Below, piece after piece: positions 1 to 8,840 of a stretch of 64,000 nucleotides of DNA. Numbering within the stretch: position 1 is the stretch's first letter; every line of letters begins with the position of its first letter. The stretch comes from Flavitalea plasmicola (GTDB lineage Bacteria; Bacteroidota; Bacteroidia; Chitinophagales; Chitinophagaceae), in NCBI RefSeq assembly GCF_030546645.1, contig NZ_JAUOTO010000001.1, forward strand, positions 248,001-312,000, in the 5' to 3' direction. Made by a program: the position numbers and the translations under genes. The notes beneath the pieces were generated by a model. The model searched no databases and was not told the DNA's origin. It saw only the letters and a list, made by a program, of their open reading frames with translations.

Positions 1-1100
<1,100 letters not shown>

Positions 1101-2324
1101 TTACGCTGAAACCGCTGCCTTTACCACCGGCTGTTTTGCTCGTCCCTCCGGCTGAACGGCATGTCCTGCCGGTGTTCTTGTCAGTAGTTTATCCAGCGCC
1201 TGGCGAAGATCTTCCAGCAGGTCTTCCGTGTCTTCCAGTCCCGTGGACAGGCGGATCAGGCTGTCGGCAACACCAGCCGCCTTTCTCTTCTCGGAAGGTA
1301 TGGTCTTATGCGTCATAGTGGCCGGGTGAGAGACCAGGCTCTTGATACCGCCCAGGCTTTCAGCCAGTTTGAAGAGACCTGTGGAGGTGACGAAGTCTTT
1401 GGCAGCTGCCTGCGTATCGTCTTTCAGGGTAAAGGAAACGATCCCTCCAAAGCCTTTCGATTGTCTTGCAGCGATGTCATGTCCCGGGTGCGTAGGGAGG
1501 CCCGGATAGAATACTTTTCCCACGGCCGGATGCTGCTCCAGGAAAGCCGCAATCGCACGGGCGCTGGCCCCATGCTGACGGATCCGCAGATGCAGGGTCT
1601 CGATACCCCTGATCAGCAGCCAGCTGTCAAAGGGACTCAGGATGGCGCCGCTGGCATTCTGCAGAAATTTGATCTTCTCGCCCAGCTCTTTGTCCTTTGT
1701 CACCACCAGGCCAGCGATAAGATCGCTATGACCACCCAGGTATTTGGTGCCGGAGTGGATCACAAGATCAGCTCCCAGCGAAATAGGCTTTTGAAGGGCG
1801 GGTGAAGCAAAAGTGTTATCCACGGCAAGTAAACATCGGTGGGCACGGGCAATCTTCGCAATAGCTTCGATGTCAGTGATCTTTAAGGTAGGATTGGTCG
1901 GCGTCTCGATCCAGATCAGCTTTGTATTTGGCGTGATGGCGTTGAATACGCGTTCCGGGTTGGTCGTGTCCACATAGGTCACGTTGATGCCGAACTTACG
2001 GTACACCTGCTCGAAAAGACGAAAGGCGCCGCCGTAAATATCGTCTACGGCAATGATCTCATCGCCTGACTGCAGCAGCTTGAGCACCGCATCGATGGCC
2101 GCCAGGCCGCTGCCGAAGGCCACGCCTGTATGCCCCCCTTCCAATTGTGCGATGAGGTTTTCCAATACGGTGCGGGTCGGATTGCCTGTCCGGGCATAGT
2201 CATAGCCCTTGTTCACGCCGGGTGCTTCCTGTACGAAGGTGGACGTCTGGTAAATCGGCACTGAAATGGCGCCGGTGTGAGGATCTACTGGAATACTGTG
2301 AATGAGTTGTGTTGTCGCTCCCAT
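1101..2324 (-). CDS. metB: Cystathionine gamma-synthase/lyase-type trans-sulfuration enzyme
   Basis: A PLP enzyme of the trans-sulfuration family, 407 residues from the chosen ATG at 2324 (MGATTQLIHS). An in-frame start 54 bases upstream is possible, but it adds a non-homologous tail. Visible family features are VPIYQTSTF near residue 22, YARTGNPTR near 43, the substrate-side loop DDIYGGAFRLF near 94, and the PLP-lysine motif SGTKYLGGHSD with Lys about 194. The C-terminus carries a roughly 25-residue Ala/Pro/Lys-rich extension after the normal end. The position downstream of a SAM-I riboswitch and upstream of metY argues for methionine biosynthesis (cystathionine gamma-synthase). Synthase and lyase are hard to separate by sequence, so cystathionine gamma-lyase remains possible. 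Confidence 0.85.
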   Translation of the reverse strand: MGATTQLIHSIPVDPHTGAISVPIYQTSTFVQEAPGVNKGYDYARTGNPTRTVLENLIAQLEGGHTGVAFGSGLAAIDAVLKLLQSGDEIIAVDDIYGGAFRLFEQVYRKFGINVTYVDTTNPERVFNAITPNTKLIWIETPTNPTLKITDIEAIAKIARAHRCLLAVDNTFASPALQKPISLGADLVIHSGTKYLGGHSDLIAGLVVTKDKELGEKIKFLQNASGAILSPFDSWLLIRGIETLHLRIRQHGASARAIAAFLEQHPAVGKVFYPGLPTHPGHDIAARQSKGFGGIVSFTLKDDTQAAAKDFVTSTGLFKLAESLGGIKSLVSHPATMTHKTIPSEKRKAAGVADSLIRLSTGLEDTEDLLEDLRQALDKLLTRTPAGHAVQPEGRAKQPVVKAAVSA

Positions 2325-2428
2325 GATTAAACAATTTTTGATGTTGAATAATTTGTGTTCAGCGACACCACTTACCAAGAGAAATCATCAGAGAGACTTT
2401 CTCTTGCTCACCCCGGCCGGTGATGGGC

Positions 2429-2458
2429 AAAAAAAAACTCTTCTGATAGTCAGAAGAG
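2429..2458 (-). terminator. Intrinsic terminator of the SAM riboswitch expression platform
   Basis: On the minus strand a perfect 9-bp stem (CTCTTCTGA / TCAGAAGAG, loop CTA) is followed by an uninterrupted run of about ten T. It lies between the SAM aptamer and the metB start, as expected for transcriptional attenuation. Its 5' arm and loop (TCTGACTATC, 2445-2454) can instead pair with the 3' strand of aptamer helix P1 plus following bases (GATAAGTCAGA, one bulged base), which would form the antiterminator. Confidence 0.92.
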
Positions 2459-2493
2459 CTTGAATATGGTGGTTAGATATTATAAGCTGGGTC

Positions 2494-2614
2494 TGACTTA
2501 TCTGTCCCGATATTCCATCGGGATGGAGTTGGCACCTTACTTTCAGCTTATGCAGCTTCAGCAGGTTGTCAAGGCTTCATCGGGCCATTTCCCTCAGCCT
2601 TTCTTGATAAGAGA
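2494..2614 (-). ncRNA. SAM-I (S-box) riboswitch aptamer
   Basis: Read on the minus strand, the element begins CTTATCAAGAAAGGCTGAGG, continues with GGGAAATGGCCCGATGAAGCC, and later has AAGGTGCCAACTCC and closes with GATAAG. These match the conserved parts of the SAM-I aptamer: P1 strands at 2606-2611 and 2497-2502, the kink-turn/P2 region, the P3 core and the junction back to P1. The RNA binds S-adenosylmethionine, and the bound form is expected to favour the downstream terminator and shut off metB-metY. It sits about 15 bases after a matching Bacteroidota promoter. Identification is by eye; an Rfam covariance search would be the formal test. Confidence 0.93.
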
Positions 2615-2631
2615 TGTGTTAAGAACTGGTG

Positions 2632-2664
2632 CAAAGATAGGGGGGTAAATTTCATATTTCCAAA
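2632..2664 (-). promoter_or_regulatory. Bacteroidota-type promoter for the riboswitch-metB-metY transcript
   Basis: Minus strand TTTG (2664-2661), 21 bases, then TATCTTTG (2639-2632), an exact match to the Bacteroidota -7 consensus TAnnTTTG. Transcription would start near 2625, a dozen bases before the SAM-I aptamer. The placement supports both calls. Confidence 0.7.
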
Positions 2665-2871
2665 TGTTTGAGATTTTTTTTCGTTGAACGATCCCTTACC
2701 TCGTTCAACTTTTCCACACTGAAATTGTACAATGTTTTGGTTTACAATGGAATGATAAAAGTTATAGACGGCGTGCCCGGCTGGTTAACGGGGCAATAAC
2801 GCGTATTGGAACAGTTTTTGGCAACCATTTGTATAACGATGCAGTATATCTACCCATAAAACTTCACAAAC

Positions 2872-3759
2872 ATGAAAACGGTAACTAAATTGCTTGCCCC
2901 TGGCATAGCTGCTGCATTGTTTCTGTTCTTTGCCTGTAACAAGAACAATTCATCCGGATCCAATCCCAACATTCCCCAGGGTAAATCACAGGTGTCCATT
3001 TACATGATGGACGATCCCATTCCATTCACCAAAGTATTGATCGACATCCGGCAGGTAGCGGTGCTGGTAGATACGGCTACCAAACAGACCGACAGCGATC
3101 ACGTGGGTCAATGGGACGACGGCTTTTGCGGATGGCACCGGGACAAAGAAAATAAATCCGTCATCTGGGATACGTTGGATATAACTCCCGGCGTGTATGA
3201 TCTCCTGCAGCTGCGCAACGGTGTCGATACCTTGCTGGCTTCCGGCCTCATCCCTAGTGGTAAGATCCTGAAAGTGAAGATCACATTGGGTTCTGACAAT
3301 ACTATTTATACAGACAGTGTGACGCATTATCCGCTGGAGGTGTTCGGTCCGCATCCCTACTTTACGATCAATGTTCGCAGGGTGGACGTTTCATCCGTCA
3401 GCAGCAATGACTTTAAGCTATGGCTGGACTTCAATCTCGAGCGGTCAGTCTTCTTCTGGAACGGAGAATTTTTGCTGAAACCCTATATCGTCGTCTTTAA
3501 TGACCAGACCAATGCGAAGATAAAGGGCCTGGCGTTGCCGGGAAGAAAAGTCATATTGGTGACGGCGTATAATGCCACCGATACTTTATATGCAGTGCCC
3601 AACTGGATGGACGGGAATTATCTGATCAGGAATGTGCCGGCAGGTACTTATTCCATCAATTTCAAGGGACGTGATGACTATAAGGATACGACCATCACGA
3701 ATATCACAGTAGATCCGGGCAAGACGGTGAAAGTGCCGGACGTTACTTTACACAAATAA
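2872..3759 (+). CDS. DUF4382 domain lipoprotein with C-terminal carboxypeptidase-regulatory-like domain
   Basis: A 295-residue predicted lipoprotein. A hydrophobic signal is followed by Cys22 in the context LFFAC. Residues about 37-190 resemble DUF4382 (QVSIYMMDDP, then VLIDIRQVAV, and the segment around GVYDLLQLRNG), a domain common in secreted Bacteroidota lipoproteins of unknown role. The last about 85 residues look like a beta-sandwich carboxypeptidase-regulatory or SpaA-like domain (GLALPGRKVILV ... VPAGTYSINF). It is followed by its own terminator, so it is probably monocistronic, although it precedes a SusC/SusD pair on the same strand. Function unknown. Confidence 0.8.
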   Translation: MKTVTKLLAPGIAAALFLFFACNKNNSSGSNPNIPQGKSQVSIYMMDDPIPFTKVLIDIRQVAVLVDTATKQTDSDHVGQWDDGFCGWHRDKENKSVIWDTLDITPGVYDLLQLRNGVDTLLASGLIPSGKILKVKITLGSDNTIYTDSVTHYPLEVFGPHPYFTINVRRVDVSSVSSNDFKLWLDFNLERSVFFWNGEFLLKPYIVVFNDQTNAKIKGLALPGRKVILVTAYNATDTLYAVPNWMDGNYLIRNVPAGTYSINFKGRDDYKDTTITNITVDPGKTVKVPDVTLHK

Positions 3760-3800
3760 GCGAACTTTTCCATACCATTAGACATGCCTATTATCGTATT

Positions 3801-3834
3801 CCCCTGATCGGACCGCCGGTCAGGGGATTTTTTT
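3801..3834 (+). terminator. Intrinsic terminator after the DUF4382 lipoprotein
   Basis: Stem CCCCTGA / TCAGGGG with a GC-rich inner part, followed by ATTTTTTTG. It separates the lipoprotein gene from the SusC gene. Confidence 0.85.
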
Positions 3835-3936
3835 GTCCCAATTACCCAATTACCCTGTTAAATCAATTCCGGGTTTTGGCGTAACTTTAACATAACCCCT
3901 GACCTACCGGTCATTAATCAACATAAACTAACGCAC

Positions 3937-6900
3937 ATGAGAAAATCAATCTACCTGATTGGGGTACTTGTATTCCATTTTAGTACCTTATCCGCACAAT
4001 CCAGACAAATTTACGGCAAGATCATCGACGCGAAGGACCATAGCTCCCTGTCCGGCGTTACCGTCACGTTGAAGGGAGCGAGGGGCAATGCACTGTCCAC
4101 GGCCGACGGCAGCTTTTCCATAAAGGCGGGCCCCAAGGCCACCAGCCTCAGGTTTTCTTACATTGGATATGAGGATCTGGAAGTTCCCATCGACGCGGGC
4201 TCCAGTCCCCTGGTGATCACAATGTCAGCTTCCCAGAAAGCGCTCAGCGAAGTAGTGGTCGTCGGCTATGGCAAGGCGTTGAAAAAGGACATTACAGGCG
4301 CCATTGCCCAGGTGAACGCGAAAGATATCGAGAATTTCCCGGCGCCGAGTTTTGAATCAGCCATCCAGGGTAAAGCAGCAGGAGTAGTAGTGACATCAGG
4401 CAGCGGCAAGCTGGGACAGGCCATCCAGGTGAATATCCGCGGTATCTCCTCCATCTCGGCCAGCAGCCAGCCGCTGTATGTGGTGGATGGTCTGCCGGTG
4501 ACCACTGCCAGCATGTCGGATATGACCAATGATGACACCAATCCCCTGGCGGATATCAACCCCAACGATATCGAATCGGTGGAGGTCCTGAAAGACGCCT
4601 CTGCCGCCGCCATCTATGGCGCCCGTGCAGGCAATGGAGTTGTCCTCATCACCACCAGGAAAGGCAAGGCCGGTCAGAAGACCGTCATCGAGCTGAATAC
4701 CAGCCACAGCACCAGCAATCCGGCCAGGAAATGGAAATTCCTGGATGCCAAACAATACATTCGCCTGATGCGCCAGGCCGCCGTCAGTGACGGAACGTAT
4801 GATTTCACCAATAACATTTCCGGTTATGCCACCGTCGAGGACGGCATCAATGACTTCTGGGACAACGTATACAAGCCCGTGCTCGACCAGTATTCCCTGG
4901 GCACCAAGTGGCAGGACACGGCCGTCAACTCCAACTGGCAAAAACAGCTATACCACCATAATGCCCCTTCCAGCCAGGTGAATCTTTCCGCCACCGGTGG
5001 CAACGATAAGACGCGCTTTTTCATCTCGGGCTTTTATAACACACAGGACGCCATCGTTATCAACAACAGGTTCACACGTTATGGCGCCCGCTTCAACCTC
5101 GATCATACGGCTTCGGACAGGCTGCTCTTTGGGTTGAACCTTGCGGTAGACCGCTCCCAGCTGAACCGGGTAACCAACGACGACGCCTTTTCGACTCCCG
5201 GACAGCTGGTAGCCCAGATCCCCATCTCACCCCTGATCGACCCCGCCACCGGCCTGCCCAATGCACGGACCCTCTATCCCAGCGGGATCTACGATGCCCT
5301 CTATGACTTCGACCACCAGGTGACCTTCAGGACCATCGGCAACGCCTATGCGAATCTTAAAATACTGCCCACGCTGTCCTTCCAGTCCGAATTCGGCACG
5401 GATATCCTGAACCTTACAGAAAACGAATTCCAGGGCAAGGAATCCCAGGATGGTGCCGGCATTGGAAAGGGTTCGCTGGTGACATCCCAGAGCGTCACCT
5501 ATAATACCAATAACTATTTCACCTTCACCCCCCACATCGGCGATGAACACAAGCTTACCGCTGTCCTGGGCATGAGCTATCTGCAGAATAATTTCGAGCA
5601 CAGCTCAGCTTCAGGCGAGGGCTTCCCTTCTGATGCGGTGAAGAACCTGGATGGCGCTACCAATATCACCGGCGCCGCGACCAGCGACTATAAATACACC
5701 TTCCTCAGCTATTTCCTCAGAGCCAACTACAGCTTCAGGGACAGATACCTGTTCTCCGTCAGCGACAGGATCGACGGCTCGTCCCGGTTCTCTCCCGCAC
5801 ACCGGTACGGTAATTTTCCTGCTGTGTCTGCAGGATGGGTGCTGTCGGAGGAATCTTTTCTCCAGCATTCCAGCCCTTTCAGCTTCCTGAAGCTGAGGGC
5901 CAGCTATGGACTGACAGGCAACTCGGAGATCGGTGAGAACCAGTTCCAATCCCTCTATGCCGTCACCAACTATCCGCTGTTGCCGGGCTTCAGCCCGAGC
6001 CAGCTGGGCAGTGACAAGCTCCGTTGGGAAAAGAGCGCCCAGTTCGATGCCGGCCTGAACTTCGGTATCCTGAAGAACAGGATCATCGGCGAAGTGGATT
6101 ATTATCACAAACATACCACCGACCTGCTGCTGAATACCAATATCCCCGCAACGACAGGATATGCTTCCAACGGAACAGCGACGATCTACCAGAACCTGGG
6201 AGTGATGGACAACAAGGGGATCGAAATTTCCCTCACCTCGCAGAACCTCACGGGTGCTTTCAAATGGACCACCACCTTCAACCTCGCCTATAACAAGAAC
6301 AGGGTTGGCGATATCAAGGGACAGATCATCACAAGCGGGGTACAGCGGGCGGTGGAAGGCCAGCCCATCGGCACATTCTACCTGCAGAAATTCGCAGGCG
6401 TGGATCCTGCGACAGGCGATGCCCAGTATATTGACAGTACGGGTAAGAAGACGACGACCGATTATACCCAGGCGGCCCGCCTGGTGGCGGGAAAATACAC
6501 GCCCGATTACACGGGCGGCCTGACCAATACCTTTTCATATGCAGGGGTCGATCTCAGTGTCTTTTTCTACTTCGTCACAGGGAATAAAATTTACAACGGG
6601 GGCGGCACCTATATGACCGCCGGCTTCTACAACGGGTGGGACAATCAAACAGTCGACCTGATGAACGCATGGCAAAAACCCGGCGACAAAACCAATGTTC
6701 CCCGCATAGGCTACTATTATGGCTCTGGCGCCGACGGCGCCTCCACCAGGTGGCTGTATAAAGGAGATTACCTGCGGATGAAGAACGTCACGCTGGGGTA
6801 TACCCTTCCAGGCGGCGCCCTCAAATCCGCCGGTATTAAATCCGCCAGGATCTATATCAGCGGCACTAACCTACTGACCTTTACAAAATATCCCGGTGAT

Positions 6901-7005
6901 CCGGAAGTCAATACCAACGTCGTAAGCAATATTGCCGGCGGACGGGATTTCTATACCATTCCCCAGGCAAGGACATTTACACTGGGATTGAATGTAAAGT
7001 TTTAA
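3937..7005 (+). CDS. SusC/RagA-family TonB-linked outer-membrane transporter
   Basis: A 1022-residue TonB-dependent outer-membrane barrel that should import a bulky nutrient together with the SusD-like lipoprotein encoded next to it. The signal peptide probably ends after Ala20 (STLSA-QSRQ). Residues about 24-105 form the carboxypeptidase-regulatory-like domain typical of SusC proteins (GKIIDAKDHSSLSGVTVTLKG). The plug follows from about 118 (GKAAGVVVTSGSGKLG, NIRGISSIS, YVVDGLPV, ESVEVLKDASAAAIYGARAG). The remainder is the 22-strand barrel, ending NVKF with the expected terminal Phe. Length is normal for SusC. No glycosidase, protease or sulfatase is encoded nearby and no adjacent ECF/anti-sigma pair controls it, so the substrate cannot be inferred. 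Confidence 0.95.
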   Translation: MRKSIYLIGVLVFHFSTLSAQSRQIYGKIIDAKDHSSLSGVTVTLKGARGNALSTADGSFSIKAGPKATSLRFSYIGYEDLEVPIDAGSSPLVITMSASQKALSEVVVVGYGKALKKDITGAIAQVNAKDIENFPAPSFESAIQGKAAGVVVTSGSGKLGQAIQVNIRGISSISASSQPLYVVDGLPVTTASMSDMTNDDTNPLADINPNDIESVEVLKDASAAAIYGARAGNGVVLITTRKGKAGQKTVIELNTSHSTSNPARKWKFLDAKQYIRLMRQAAVSDGTYDFTNNISGYATVEDGINDFWDNVYKPVLDQYSLGTKWQDTAVNSNWQKQLYHHNAPSSQVNLSATGGNDKTRFFISGFYNTQDAIVINNRFTRYGARFNLDHTASDRLLFGLNLAVDRSQLNRVTNDDAFSTPGQLVAQIPISPLIDPATGLPNARTLYPSGIYDALYDFDHQVTFRTIGNAYANLKILPTLSFQSEFGTDILNLTENEFQGKESQDGAGIGKGSLVTSQSVTYNTNNYFTFTPHIGDEHKLTAVLGMSYLQNNFEHSSASGEGFPSDAVKNLDGATNITGAATSDYKYTFLSYFLRANYSFRDRYLFSVSDRIDGSSRFSPAHRYGNFPAVSAGWVLSEESFLQHSSPFSFLKLRASYGLTGNSEIGENQFQSLYAVTNYPLLPGFSPSQLGSDKLRWEKSAQFDAGLNFGILKNRIIGEVDYYHKHTTDLLLNTNIPATTGYASNGTATIYQNLGVMDNKGIEISLTSQNLTGAFKWTTTFNLAYNKNRVGDIKGQIITSGVQRAVEGQPIGTFYLQKFAGVDPATGDAQYIDSTGKKTTTDYTQAARLVAGKYTPDYTGGLTNTFSYAGVDLSVFFYFVTGNKIYNGGGTYMTAGFYNGWDNQTVDLMNAWQKPGDKTNVPRIGYYYGSGADGASTRWLYKGDYLRMKNVTLGYTLPGGALKSAGIKSARIYISGTNLLTFTKYPGDPEVNTNVVSNIAGGRDFYTIPQARTFTLGLNVKF

Positions 7006-7036
7006 GTTATCTGTCGCTAATTTAAAAGATATCGAA

Positions 7037-8419
7037 ATGAAAAAATTACTATATATACCGACCATCGTATTTGTTTTCCTGCTGGCCTCTTCCTGTAATA
7101 AAAAGCTGGAGGTCCTTCCTCAGAACAATGCCACGCCGGACCAGATCAAAACTTCCGCCGACGTACAGGCCCTGCTCTTCGGGGCCTACGAGCAACTGCA
7201 AAGCTACAGCGCCTTCGGCGAACAGTTCATGCTGATACCTGACCTCCTGGCCTCGAAGGACCAGGTGGATTGGGTGGGCACCTACGCCAGTTATAAACAG
7301 GTGAAGAATAAAAAGATCGTCGCTTCCAATTCCATCGCTTCGTCCATGTGGGGCAATGGCTACAAGGTCATCGGCATCTGCAATACCGTGCTGGATAAGC
7401 TGAGCGTTGTCGACAGTGCAGACAAGGCGACGGTGGAAGGCGAGGCGCTGTTCATGCGTGGTACCATTTATTTCGAGCTGCTCGGCATCTATGCCAGGCC
7501 GTTCTCGGACGGCAATGCCGCTACTAATCCGGGGCTACCCATCGTGTTGGTGCCTACTTACAAATATGACTCCACCAAGGGCAAGCCGGCCAGGGCCACC
7601 GTGGCAGCCACCTATACCCAGATCATCAGCGATCTGCAGGGGGCCATCGCCAAGCTGCCGTCCTCCAATGGCAGCTTCCGCGCAGACGTGTACAGCGCCA
7701 AGGCCATCCTGTCCAGGGTTTACCTGAGCATGCTGGACTATGCCAATGCGGCTACCCAGGCCAATGATGTCATTGTAAGCAAAAATTTTACACTGACGGA
7801 TACCTATGACAAGGCGTTTAACAATAGCGTCAATTCAACGGAAGACATTTTTGCCATCCAGCAGACCTCCCAGAGCAATGTGGGCACCAGCAACCAGGGA
7901 CTCAGCACCTTCTATGCGCCCAACCAGGGATTGCCTGTCGGCCAGACGGTAGGCCGCGGCGACGCGCAGATCGATGCCGGATACATCGTTTATTTCGAGG
8001 CGGGAGACCGCAGGGCCTCCTTTGTCACCGTCGGTAAAAGCATCGCCGGTGCGGACGGCACCTATCCCAATAAATGGCAGCAGTTCTATAAGGCGATGCC
8101 CGTCGTCCGGCTGGCGGAAATGTATCTCACCAGGGGCGAGGCTAACCTGCTTTCAGGCGGTTCGGTAGGCGGCGTAGACCCCCTGGACGATATCAATACC
8201 GTAAGGGCCCGGTCGGGCGCCAGTTTGCTGGCCACCGTCACCGGCCAGGATTTCGTGGACGAACGCTTCCGTGAACTGGGCTTCGAAGGCGACAGGTTCT
8301 GGACCCTGAAGAGGCTTAAACTAAACGTCGATGGGTTTGGATATGATGACAATAAGGTTATCATGCCGCTGCCGCAGAGCGAGCTGGATGTGAATGCCAA
8401 TCTGAAACAGAATCAATAG
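7037..8419 (+). CDS. SusD/RagB-family nutrient-binding outer-membrane lipoprotein
   Basis: A 460-residue lipoprotein that should form the lid over the SusC-like barrel. The signal peptide ends in LLASSC with lipid-acceptor Cys20. The N-terminal TPR-like part (NNATPDQIKTSADVQALLFGAYEQLQ), the central RAIL-type helices (GEALFMRGTIYFELL, AKAILSRVYLSM) and the C-terminal signature (VVRLAEMYLTRGEANL, INTVRARSGA, DERFRELGFEGDRFWTLKR) are all typical. It starts 31 bases after the SusC stop. The end converges on a response regulator gene, with only 4 bases between the stop codons and a strong hairpin across the junction. Confidence 0.94.
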   Translation: MKKLLYIPTIVFVFLLASSCNKKLEVLPQNNATPDQIKTSADVQALLFGAYEQLQSYSAFGEQFMLIPDLLASKDQVDWVGTYASYKQVKNKKIVASNSIASSMWGNGYKVIGICNTVLDKLSVVDSADKATVEGEALFMRGTIYFELLGIYARPFSDGNAATNPGLPIVLVPTYKYDSTKGKPARATVAATYTQIISDLQGAIAKLPSSNGSFRADVYSAKAILSRVYLSMLDYANAATQANDVIVSKNFTLTDTYDKAFNNSVNSTEDIFAIQQTSQSNVGTSNQGLSTFYAPNQGLPVGQTVGRGDAQIDAGYIVYFEAGDRRASFVTVGKSIAGADGTYPNKWQQFYKAMPVVRLAEMYLTRGEANLLSGGSVGGVDPLDDINTVRARSGASLLATVTGQDFVDERFRELGFEGDRFWTLKRLKLNVDGFGYDDNKVIMPLPQSELDVNANLKQNQ

Positions 8420-8423
8420 TTAT

Positions 8424-8840
8424 TCATAAGAGATCCTGGCCGCTTGCGGCCAGGATCTCCTTGAACTTATCTTGTGTGATCGGTTTTACATGATACCCCG
8501 ATACGACACTGTATTGCGAAGCCTTTTTAAGGTCCTCGGAAGTAGAAGAGGAAGTGACGATGAAAATGGTCCGGCGATAGTCTTCCCTGAACGGGATCTT
8601 GATGAACTCATCCAGGAATTGCCATCCATCCATATACGGCATATTGATATCGAGCAGGATCAGCCCGGGCAGCATTTCCGTCGTCGCGTGTTTCTCCTTG
8701 AAATAGCTGATGGCTTCTTCGCCGTCATAGAACTGCAGCACGGATTCGACCATGCCTGACTGTTCGATCGTTCGTTTCATCACCAGCTGATATACCTCGT
8801 CGTCATCGATAATGCCTGCCACAGATAATTTATTGCTCAT
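8424..8840 (-). CDS. Single-domain response regulator (CheY/Rcp1-like)
   Basis: A 138-residue receiver domain without an output domain. Acidic pocket residues are Asp12-Asp14 (IIDDDEVY), the phospho-acceptor is Asp64 (LLDINMPYMDGW), the switch Thr is near 96 (FIVTSSS) and the conserved Lys is 119 (YHVKPIT). The start codon overlaps the stop of the upstream histidine kinase (ATGA, 8837-8840), so the two are translationally coupled and probably form one phosphorelay. With no DNA-binding domain it must act through protein contact or pass the phosphate on. Its last codons form half of a perfect hairpin shared with the susD 3' side. Confidence 0.93.
   Translation of the reverse strand: MSNKLSVAGIIDDDEVYQLVMKRTIEQSGMVESVLQFYDGEEAISYFKEKHATTEMLPGLILLDINMPYMDGWQFLDEFIKIPFREDYRRTIFIVTSSSTSEDLKKASQYSVVSGYHVKPITQDKFKEILAASGQDLL
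8430..8459. terminator. Perfect inverted repeat between the convergent susD and response regulator genes
   Basis: A 14-bp perfect stem (GAGATCCTGGCCGC paired with its exact complement) with a 2-base loop. It lies 10 bases after the susD stop and inside the last codons of the response regulator (EILAASGQDL). There is no long T run on either strand, so termination strength is uncertain. The symmetry suggests a bidirectional transcription block or an mRNA 3' end stabiliser. Confidence 0.6.
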
